From OMII01 sp947467385 (GTDB taxonomy: Bacteria; Bdellovibrionota_C; UBA2361; OMII01), in NCBI GenBank assembly GCA_044360075.1, contig JBIKLA010000013.1:1-64000 (forward strand): 64,000 bases of DNA, read 5' to 3'. Below are positions 57,665-64,000 of this stretch, piece by piece. Below the pieces are notes generated by a model, which saw nothing but the letters and a program-made list of their open reading frames with translations, was not told the origin of the DNA and searched no databases. Numbering within the stretch: the stretch's first letter is position 1; each line of letters opens with the position of its first letter. The translations under genes and the position numbers were made by a program.

Positions 57665-58433
57665 CAGCGGTCTCGGGGGCCTCACCGTTTTGCGTGAGCT
57701 GCACCGCACGCTGCCGAGCCAATCGTACGCGTACCTTGGCGATAATGCGCGCTTCCCCTACGGAACCAAGAGCGCTGAGACGATCATCCGCTATTCTCGC
57801 GAATGCGCGGGGTTTCTCATGAAGCGCGAAGTGGGTCTTGTGATTGTCGCGTGCAATACCGCCTCTGCCAATGCGCTCTCAACTCTTGAGGCTGAGCTTC
57901 CGGTGCCCGTCATAGGCACCGTCGGGCCGGCAGTTCGTGAGGCGCTCGAAGTCACTCGCTCAGGAAAGATCGGGGTGCTTGGAACCAATGCCACCGTAGC
58001 CAGTAAGGTCTACGACGGGGCACTCAAGGAGCAGGACGGTGCGCTCACAGTCATATCCCAGGCGTGCCCCCTCTTTGTTCCGCTCGTTGAGGCGGGAATG
58101 CTTGACGGCGAGATAGTCGACAAGGTCGTTGAGCTCTACCTGGCGCCGCTTAAGGAGCAGGGGGTCGACACAGTCATCCTTGGATGCACGCACTACCCGC
58201 TCCTGATTAAGCCGATCGCCCGCTTCCTTGGTGACGGCGTCACCGTCGTTGAGTGCTCAAAGGCGATAGCGCGTGACGTGAGCAAGATCCTGGGGCCTGT
58301 GGCAACAATGCCGGCAAAGCCACTATCGACTGAGTACTTCGTTACTGACGAAGTAGGCCAATTTAACCAGCTGGCTGCAATCTTCCTTGGGGATCGGGCG
58401 GTCCAGGCGGTGCGGATCGAGAGCCTCTACTAG
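57627..58433 (+). CDS. murI: Glutamate racemase
   Basis: Makes D-glutamate from L-glutamate for peptidoglycan stem peptides, in the cytoplasm without cofactor. The 268-residue length is usual. It shows LFDSGLGGLTVLRE (Asp13, Ser14 region), LGDNARFPYGTKS, the two catalytic Cys residues Cys76 in VIVACNTASANAL and Cys187 in ILGCTHYPLL, and a His after the second. The ATG at 57627 is chosen over the frame start at 57561, because the fold begins there and a -35/-10 pair is placed for transcription to start at this codon. Its stop shares CTAG with the convergent hypothetical gene. Confidence 0.95.
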   Translation: MSLSSGKAIGLFDSGLGGLTVLRELHRTLPSQSYAYLGDNARFPYGTKSAETIIRYSRECAGFLMKREVGLVIVACNTASANALSTLEAELPVPVIGTVGPAVREALEVTRSGKIGVLGTNATVASKVYDGALKEQDGALTVISQACPLFVPLVEAGMLDGEIVDKVVELYLAPLKEQGVDTVILGCTHYPLLIKPIARFLGDGVTVVECSKAIARDVSKILGPVATMPAKPLSTEYFVTDEVGQFNQLAAIFLGDRAVQAVRIESLY

Positions 58434-59026
58434 CCGTCCGTGATGAACGACTCGTCTTCGAGCAGCTTCTTCTTTATGTCAGCCAGCGTGACGAGGGTTG
58501 GCTGTTTGCGCTTTTGTGAGGCAGTCGAGGAGATGCGCTCGGTGGTCACCGTGGCTGTCTCAAGGTTCGAGATTACGCGCCGAAGCATGGCATGGACGGT
58601 TTGCTCCCAGTTAAGGAGCTCCTGGGCAACCTCATCGAGCCCGGCCGAGAGCTGCTCCATCGACGAGTTTCTGCGCGAGTCGCAGATATAGCCAAGAAGC
58701 GTGCGGGCATCCTCGGTCCTTCCGCCCTGAAGAAGCCTCTGAATCTGCCGATCGACGGTCTCAAGCTGGTTCAGCATCTTCATGAGCGACGACCAGTGGT
58801 CGTCGCTGAACACCGCGACGTACTCGTTCGAGTGCTGGTCGAGGGTTGTTGCCTGCTCCCGGAAGCCAACTACCCGGTCGTGAAACCACGCGGCCCTTTG
58901 AGTTAGGGCCCTATCAGTGCGGTGGCGGGTGAGCGCCGGCCACAGCATACGGAAAACTACCAGTGCTGCCATGCCGGCCACGAAGGCCAACGCGATGGGG
59001 ATCCAGGGCGTGCTGAGAATCTGCAT
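58430..59026 (-). CDS. Membrane-anchored helical protein of unknown function
   Basis: I do not recognise this 198-residue protein. One N-terminal helix (PIALAFVAGMAALVVFRML) is followed by a long, charged, helical domain (TDRALTQRAAWFHDRVVGF, LMKMLNQLETVDRQIQRLLQGG, LSAGLDEVAQELLNWEQTVH) likely to form a coiled coil or four-helix bundle, as in signalling or septum-associated anchors. GAGAGT stands six bases before the ATG, one base short of the TAnnnT pattern seen elsewhere. It shares its stop codon with murI and is 154 bp downstream of the MoxR gene on the same strand. That gap (59027-59180) holds no gene I can see. Confidence 0.62.
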   Translation of the reverse strand: MQILSTPWIPIALAFVAGMAALVVFRMLWPALTRHRTDRALTQRAAWFHDRVVGFREQATTLDQHSNEYVAVFSDDHWSSLMKMLNQLETVDRQIQRLLQGGRTEDARTLLGYICDSRRNSSMEQLSAGLDEVAQELLNWEQTVHAMLRRVISNLETATVTTERISSTASQKRKQPTLVTLADIKKKLLEDESFITDG

Positions 59027-59180
59027 GGAGAGACTCTCGGAGCTTCGCCCGGACTGCTTAACAGTTGGGGCTCTTTTTCGGGCGCAAGCGCGATTCTTAA
59101 CTTGGAAGGAGCCAAAAATAAGCTGTTTTGCCCGCTATAGTGGTGGTTTTTCTCATTCGCAGAGAAGCACCAAAGCGCCC

Positions 59181-60191
59181 CTAGGCGGCACGCACAAGCT
59201 GCTCAAGAACCGGTGCCATCAGAGCCTGAAGGGCTTTTTTCGCATCGCCGGCTCCGGCATGGAAGCGCAAGCGGTGCAGCAGCACGAACGGCGCTATGTA
59301 GTTGAGATCATCCTCGGTGGCAAATTCGCGCCCCTGAACAAGCGCCCACGCCCGAACCGCGCTCTGCAGCATGAGTGCCGCACGGGTCGATGCCCCAAAC
59401 TGAATCATCGGGTTGTTGCGGGTCGACTGCGCGATGCCGACGATTGCTTCGCGAAGAGCGGGCTTCACGTATATGTGCTCGCACACCACGCGCGCATCGA
59501 GCACATCGCTCCTTGAGCAAACGGGATCGATAGAGACCGAGCCGGTGCGGATGGCGGCATGCGATTCAAGGATCTGGCTTTCAGTCGCCGCGTCGACGTA
59601 TGACATCGGGAGCTTAAAGAGGAAGCGGTCGAGCTGCACCTGTGGCAGCGGGTACGTTCCCGCAATATCGAGGGGGTTCTGGGTGCCGAGCACGAAGAAG
59701 AGCTGGTCGAGCGGGCGGGTGACATTGTCCATCGTCACCTGCTTCTCAGCCATGCACTCAAGGAAGGCGGCCTGCACCTTGGGGCCGGTGCGGTTAATCT
59801 CGTCAGCAAGAACTATGTGCGCAAAAACGGGACCGTGCATGAAATGGAACTGGCCGGTCTTGGGGTCGAACACATTCACGCCAAGCACGTCCCCGGGAAG
59901 CATGTCCGGCGTGAATTGTATGCGGCGGAACGGTAGTATCGGATCGGTTGCCTGCGAGGGATGCCGCGAACTGCCAGCATGGTCATCGGAGATGAGCCGC
60001 CCGAGCGTCTTGGAGAGAGTTGTCTTTCCGGAGCCCGGGTAGTCCTCAAGCAGCACATGCCCGTCGGCAACAAGCGCCGCAACGACGAGGCGGACTGTGT
60101 CGCTGCGCCCCTTGATCACCTGCTCAAGCGATGAGCAGAGGTTCCTTACTGTTGTCTGGGCCGCAAGATGTTGCTCAGCTGTTACTGCCAT
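59181..60191 (-). CDS. moxR: MoxR-family AAA+ ATPase
   Basis: A 336-residue cytoplasmic AAA+ ATPase; MoxR proteins act as chaperones, often with vWA-domain partners, in assembling or activating complexes. Motifs are Walker A DYPGSGKTT (50-58), the FRRIQFTPDMLPGDVLG stretch typical of MoxR, Walker B IVLADEINRTGPKVQAAFLECM, sensor 1 LGTQNPLDIAGTYPLPQVQLDRFLF and a C-terminal lid domain. The ATG at 60191 has GGGAGGAG nine bases upstream and lies inside the end of the TPR gene (17-base overlap); the frame start at 60218 is rejected. It is the third gene of the transglutaminase-TPR-MoxR operon. Confidence 0.93.
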   Translation of the reverse strand: MAVTAEQHLAAQTTVRNLCSSLEQVIKGRSDTVRLVVAALVADGHVLLEDYPGSGKTTLSKTLGRLISDDHAGSSRHPSQATDPILPFRRIQFTPDMLPGDVLGVNVFDPKTGQFHFMHGPVFAHIVLADEINRTGPKVQAAFLECMAEKQVTMDNVTRPLDQLFFVLGTQNPLDIAGTYPLPQVQLDRFLFKLPMSYVDAATESQILESHAAIRTGSVSIDPVCSRSDVLDARVVCEHIYVKPALREAIVGIAQSTRNNPMIQFGASTRAALMLQSAVRAWALVQGREFATEDDLNYIAPFVLLHRLRFHAGAGDAKKALQALMAPVLEQLVRAA

Positions 60192-62145
60192 TTCGTATCT
60201 CCTCCCTGAACAGGGCATCCGATAGTTTATTCACAAGTTCGCCCGGATCAACACCCCTAACCGTACGGTTAAAGCTTGTGTTTCCGGGGCATGAGAACGA
60301 TATGCTCGTGGCGCCGTTGGGCTCCGTGGCGGCGGCTGCCTGCACGATGCACAGCGAGCCAGAGCTGCCGCCATCGAGGAATGGACCGTCCTCGAGCAGC
60401 CCAGGGAGTGAATCCGGTAGGCCCCGCCGCTCGATTTGGATGGGGAGCTTGAGGCCGCGGTTCCTGAGCTCGGCCGGCGCGGTATAAAAGATGCGGTAGG
60501 CGAGGTCGCGGTAGCGGTCACTTAACGGCTTGAGGCTCTCCATGCGCAGCGCCATCGCCTGAATCTGCAGCAGGTCCTCGAAGCGCGGGCGCGCCTGCTC
60601 GATAACCTCGTCAAGCATCTTGCCGGACCCGGAACGGCTGAAGAGGCTGCGATTGGCCTGCGCCGAGTAGGCTTTGTAAAAGAGCTGTGCCCGGGGTCGG
60701 GAGTCCACCGCAAGCTGCCGTGCCAGCCGGCGGCTTAGGCCTGTTGAGGAGAAGCCGGATAGGACATCCCCGAGCGTTGGGTACTCAAGCAGGCTGTCGG
60801 TGTTGCGGATGGTGAGATCCTCGATGTCCTTAAGGTCCTCCACGAGCATCTGCCGAGCTCGCCGCATGAGCCACCACGCCCGCAGCGAGTTTGAGGTGAT
60901 CGTCTCCTTTGCGGCGAGCCACTCACCCCATGTCGCCGCGATGGTGGAGCGCAGTATATTGTTTTGCGCTCGCAGCGCCTGGGCGAGCGAGATAGTCGCG
61001 CCCACGAGCATGTCATCCTGGTTCGTTCCTATCTTTCCAAACCACTGGGTTCCCTCAAGCGACGCCTCAAGGCGCTTGATCGCGCGATCGACGTTGCCTG
61101 TGTGGAGGTCAATCCGGCCGCGCGCAAGGTTCTCAAGCGCCATGTGCTCCTCATTGTTTCTGAGCGGGAACTGGGCGATGCACTTGTCAAAGTTGTCCAT
61201 GATCGAGATGGCAGCTTCGTACTTGACCTGCTCAACGTATAGCAGCGTGAGATTGAGGCTTGGGAGGATGTGCTCACAACCGTCCCGAAACGACGTGGCG
61301 CGCAAGAATGTGGACTCCGCTTTCTCGTCCTCAAAAAGCTCCTTGTAGACCTCTCCTGAGTTGTTCAGCGGAGTTCCTGGCTGCCCCTCAGATCCCAGCG
61401 TCAGCTCGTACGCGATTGCCTGGCGAAAAACTTCGAGCGACTCCTGCGGCTGGTCGTTCATCGACAGGAGAATGCCGAGCATGTTGAGGGTTCGGGCGCC
61501 GTCGGGCCCAGCCAGCACCCCGATGCGGGCAACCTTTATAGCCTCCTGAATGTTGCCGAGCTTCATAAGCACCCATGCGCGCGAGCCAGGATACCAGTCG
61601 TCGTGGTAGCCGAGCTGGGCGTAGCGGTCGAGTATTTCAAGAGCCCCTTCGTAGTTGTCGAGGTTGAGGCGGGCCTGGGCGAGGTAATAGAGGAGGTTTG
61701 AGTGCTCCTTGCGGATGAGTCTCTCTCTGTAGGGGGGCGGGCCGTAGTCCTTTTCAAACAGCTCCTCCGCCCGCTTAATGTACTTCAGGGCGAGGCGATA
61801 GTGGCCGACGTGGATGAGGTAGTAGCCGGCGAGGAGGTTGTAGGTGCGGTAGTTGTCAGGGTCCTTCTTGAGGGCCTTGAGGAGCTTTGTGCGCGCGTCC
61901 AGGGGGCGGTCGAGCTGGAGCAGCAGCACTCCGTCGCGCAGTAATTCCTCAGCCGACTTCTCGTCGTCCTTATCCGAGGAGATGATTTCTTCCGAGCCGA
62001 TGAGATCGAAGGGGTCGAGCGGATCGTAGATCGGCTCATCAGATCCCTCAAGCGGCAGATCCTGGGCGCGGCTTGCAGTTGGACACAGGCTGATGAGAGC
62101 CAACACAGCGATTGTGCACGCAAGCTTGAAAGGCCGCCTTACCAT
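60175..62145 (-). CDS. Secreted TPR-repeat protein
   Basis: A 656-residue exported protein. A signal peptide (FKLACTIAVLALISLCPTASRA) precedes an acidic linker (EGSDEPIYDPLDPFD) and a series of tetratricopeptide repeats from about residue 60 to 330 (for example LDARTKLLKALKKDPDNYRTYNLLAGYY, YEGALEILDRYAQLGYHDDWYPGSRAW). A helical region follows, and a C-terminal domain with a Cys pair that may form a disulfide. The ATG at 62145 has GAGG six bases upstream; the longer frame to 62208 lies inside the upstream gene. It overlaps its neighbours by 7 and 17 bases, so it is part of the same complex or pathway, probably as a periplasmic scaffold. Confidence 0.78.
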   Translation of the reverse strand: MVRRPFKLACTIAVLALISLCPTASRAQDLPLEGSDEPIYDPLDPFDLIGSEEIISSDKDDEKSAEELLRDGVLLLQLDRPLDARTKLLKALKKDPDNYRTYNLLAGYYLIHVGHYRLALKYIKRAEELFEKDYGPPPYRERLIRKEHSNLLYYLAQARLNLDNYEGALEILDRYAQLGYHDDWYPGSRAWVLMKLGNIQEAIKVARIGVLAGPDGARTLNMLGILLSMNDQPQESLEVFRQAIAYELTLGSEGQPGTPLNNSGEVYKELFEDEKAESTFLRATSFRDGCEHILPSLNLTLLYVEQVKYEAAISIMDNFDKCIAQFPLRNNEEHMALENLARGRIDLHTGNVDRAIKRLEASLEGTQWFGKIGTNQDDMLVGATISLAQALRAQNNILRSTIAATWGEWLAAKETITSNSLRAWWLMRRARQMLVEDLKDIEDLTIRNTDSLLEYPTLGDVLSGFSSTGLSRRLARQLAVDSRPRAQLFYKAYSAQANRSLFSRSGSGKMLDEVIEQARPRFEDLLQIQAMALRMESLKPLSDRYRDLAYRIFYTAPAELRNRGLKLPIQIERRGLPDSLPGLLEDGPFLDGGSSGSLCIVQAAAATEPNGATSISFSCPGNTSFNRTVRGVDPGELVNKLSDALFREEIRNGSNS

Positions 62146-64000
62146 CCGCCACCTCGCAGCAACGATGCTACCGACGCAGGGTTGAGCGCCGCGAGACAGC
62201 GCTTCCATCTCGGGAGCGAAGAGAGAGGACTCGAAACCTCGCGCATAATCGCCGCGACGCGCTCCGCAGATATAGAGGGCGTAGGGCCGTACGCCTCGCG
62301 CACCACCGCAGTGGCCAGCGGGCGGAGGTTAGCGATGGTTACTCGCTGCGCAAACTCAAGCCTCGTCTCACCCTCAGTGCGGCTGATACCCACATCGTAG
62401 AGGGTTGAGGCGACCGCGACGTACCCAAGGCGAAGCTTGTGCTGAGGCGATGGCACCAGCCGCCACCCGAAGCGCAGCAGGAGCTTTGTGATCACCAGGA
62501 GCGCGGCCACGGCGTAGAGAACTGGCAAGAGCGAGCGTGGGTCAGGAATCCATGCTGCTCCCTCCTCTTCGATCCCCTTCTCGTCCTTTGTCAGCCGCGG
62601 CGGAAGGATCTCCTCGCCAGGCAGGAGGATGCCCATGAGCTCCTCAAGGAGCTTCGCATCGACCTGTGTCTCCGCGTGGCTTTCAACCTGCTGTGGCTGT
62701 ACGTCGAAGGGGACCCACCCAACGCCAGCGACGTACACCTCGCCCCACGCGTGCCGGTCGCTCATGCGAAGAAGGATGTGACCATCCTTCGCCTGGCTGA
62801 GGTCTGTCAGATATCCGGTTCCAACCCGTGCCGGGATCCCAAGGGCCCGCAGCATGTACACAATCGCGTGCGCGAAGTGCACGCAGTAGCCGCGATGATC
62901 GCCGAACAGGAAGGGGGCGACGGGATCCTCGCCCTCCTTAACCTCGTGGCGGGGAGTGAGGGTATAGATAGAGGACGCCGAGAGGTAGTCCGCAAGCGCC
63001 CGCGCCTTCTTCACTGGCTCCTGAATGCCGGCGGTGATCTTTTCAGCCGTCTCTTTGTAGCGCTTGTCTGGGTGCTGCTCCAGGTAGTGCTGCCGCACCT
63101 CGGCAGTCCAGCGCGGATCGCCTACCGCATCCAGCTCCAGTCCTGACAGCTCATACGCAGGTGCGACTGAGTAGGCGCGGTACGATCCCTTAAAGCGCGT
63201 GGGCTGAGGGTTCTTGAGCTGCACGATAGAGGCCGGGTAGTCGACGGCAAAGGCGTTATCGTGATCGGCGAGGAGGTACACTGACTGAACGAGCGGTGTG
63301 CGCTGCGACAGCTCCGCATCCTCCTTGCCTGTGAAGGCCTCGTTGGGGCGAATGACCGGTATATCGGTGTCGAACGCGCGGCCAGCGAACACCATCTCCT
63401 TGCCGTTAAACGACGACAGCGCCGTTTCCCGCATGTACATCATCGGGCTAAACGGATTGTTTGAGTAATCGCCCTCAAGCCGCACGAGGGCAGCAGGTTG
63501 GTTGGAGCTGCCCAGCGCCGACTGAAAGCTCAAGGGGCTTGCGCCATCCTTTGAGCCCATGCCAACGCCGTTGGCAGTTCGGGCAAGCATGATGGCGCTG
63601 AAATGGCTGTAGAGGAGGCGCTGAATGCCAAACACCACCAGCACGAGGATGGCGGCCGAGCAGGCACCGAGAAAGATCTGCCGCTTGCCGGGCGCGCGGC
63701 GGACAGGCACGGCGTCCGCCTGTGGGCGTGTCGCCAGCGACGCGAGGTAGAGATAGGCCAGCACGCTTACGATCAGGAGGGACCCAACGATAACGAGCAT
63801 GGCGAGCGGATCGACGCCGAGCCGCCAGGCAATCGAGTTGAGGATCTTGGGGCGGTCCAGGTGAAACTCTCGGTGCGCAGAGAAGAGCGCAATTGAGGCG
63901 AGGAGCGACATGATAGCCTCAAGGGTTACGGCGATGCGCACGCGCCAAAAGACCCACGTGGCCGCCGCTGCGATGGCCAGCGCGATGCCGCACGTGGTGG
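62139..64000 (-). CDS. TgpA-like membrane transglutaminase (partial at the window edge)
   Basis: A membrane protein with a transglutaminase-like cysteine protease domain, as in TgpA proteins that accompany MoxR ATPases. The frame is open through the window end, and the residues upstream of the GTG at 63941 are again hydrophobic (CGIALAIAAAATWVFW), so that GTG is not the true start and the N-terminal helices lie outside. Visible are about four helices, then a periplasmic region with the catalytic Cys in HRGYCVHFAHAIVYML, His in SDRHAWGEVYV and Asp in VPFDVQP. One further helix (SLLPVLYAVAALLVITKLLL) and a C-terminal cytoplasmic domain follow. It is translationally coupled to the TPR gene. Confidence 0.88.
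   Translation of the reverse strand, partial: TTCGIALAIAAAATWVFWRVRIAVTLEAIMSLLASIALFSAHREFHLDRPKILNSIAWRLGVDPLAMLVIVGSLLIVSVLAYLYLASLATRPQADAVPVRRAPGKRQIFLGACSAAILVLVVFGIQRLLYSHFSAIMLARTANGVGMGSKDGASPLSFQSALGSSNQPAALVRLEGDYSNNPFSPMMYMRETALSSFNGKEMVFAGRAFDTDIPVIRPNEAFTGKEDAELSQRTPLVQSVYLLADHDNAFAVDYPASIVQLKNPQPTRFKGSYRAYSVAPAYELSGLELDAVGDPRWTAEVRQHYLEQHPDKRYKETAEKITAGIQEPVKKARALADYLSASSIYTLTPRHEVKEGEDPVAPFLFGDHRGYCVHFAHAIVYMLRALGIPARVGTGYLTDLSQAKDGHILLRMSDRHAWGEVYVAGVGWVPFDVQPQQVESHAETQVDAKLLEELMGILLPGEEILPPRLTKDEKGIEEEGAAWIPDPRSLLPVLYAVAALLVITKLLLRFGWRLVPSPQHKLRLGYVAVASTLYDVGISRTEGETRLEFAQRVTIANLRPLATAVVREAYGPTPSISAERVAAIMREVSSPLSSLPRWKRCLAALNPASVASLLRGGGW

Noticed and set aside
1..64000. 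tRNA, rRNA and riboswitch genes
   Set aside because: The intergenic gaps were read for cloverleaf-like or conserved RNA motifs; none was convincing. A covariance-model search would be needed to exclude them.

Overview
The window is a gene-dense stretch (roughly 60% GC by eye) of the chromosome of a diderm (Gram-negative) bacterium. The evidence is lipopolysaccharide core genes (kdsD, hldD), lipoprotein-like and periplasmic signal peptides, a complex I subunit and a Tad/Flp pilus locus. The lineage cannot be fixed from sequence alone. The long Thr-Pro repeat protein, the scattered single metabolic genes and the MutL/DUF6754-type operon suggest an uncultivated lineage, possibly delta-/bdellovibrio-like or another deep-branching group. 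No rRNA, tRNA or CRISPR array was recognised, and no gene-free stretch exceeds 300 bp.

Layout. 1-377: right end of an IS3-family element. 0.5-5.8 kb (+): divergent sigma-70 factor, periplasmic glutathione peroxidase, glutamine synthetase with a textbook terminator, AmpG-like MFS permease. 5.8-9.7 kb (-): DevBCA/MacB-like ABC exporter trio and arabinose-5-phosphate isomerase. 9.95-13.3 kb (+): an 1109-residue secreted protein with about 700 residues of Thr-Pro repeats. 13.4-21 kb (-): copper-type P-ATPase, thermonuclease, enlarged glycogen-synthase-like GT5, Nudix hydrolase, HldD. 21.2-30.4 kb: mixed small units (DUF2071, GT39, nitroreductase, rRNA-type methyltransferase, GT2, six-hairpin protein, second Nudix, TMEM43-like, rhomboid/derlin-like).

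31.4-41.5 kb (+): a co-oriented Tad pilus operon (CpaE, a 59-residue Flp pilin, CpaB, CpaF, TadB, TadC, TadG-like, TadE-like) that runs by ATGA overlaps into two signalling genes, one with GspE/PilB N-terminal-like domains joined to a receiver domain and one hybrid histidine kinase. 41.5-46.2 kb: orphan nuoB, FKBP isomerase, hexapeptide acyltransferase, a five-copy 21-bp tandem array, two secreted proteins, a TauE/SafE permease. 46.3-52.9 kb (+): seven tightly packed or overlapping genes encoding a probable membrane complex built around a MutL-like ASKHA ATPase, a DUF6754-like protein and a barrel-sandwich/KOW-like protein. This is the best candidate for an undescribed system. 52.9-64 kb: TraB/TIKI-like and DinB-like proteins, GT87, MsbA-like exporter, murI, and a MoxR-TPR-transglutaminase set whose last gene runs off the window.

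A pattern across the window: nine transcription-unit heads without a Shine-Dalgarno carry a TAnnnT hexamer ending 6 (once 7) bases before the start codon, the arrangement expected of leaderless mRNAs. Several convergent gene pairs share their stop codons in CTAG/TTAG, leaving no room for terminators.
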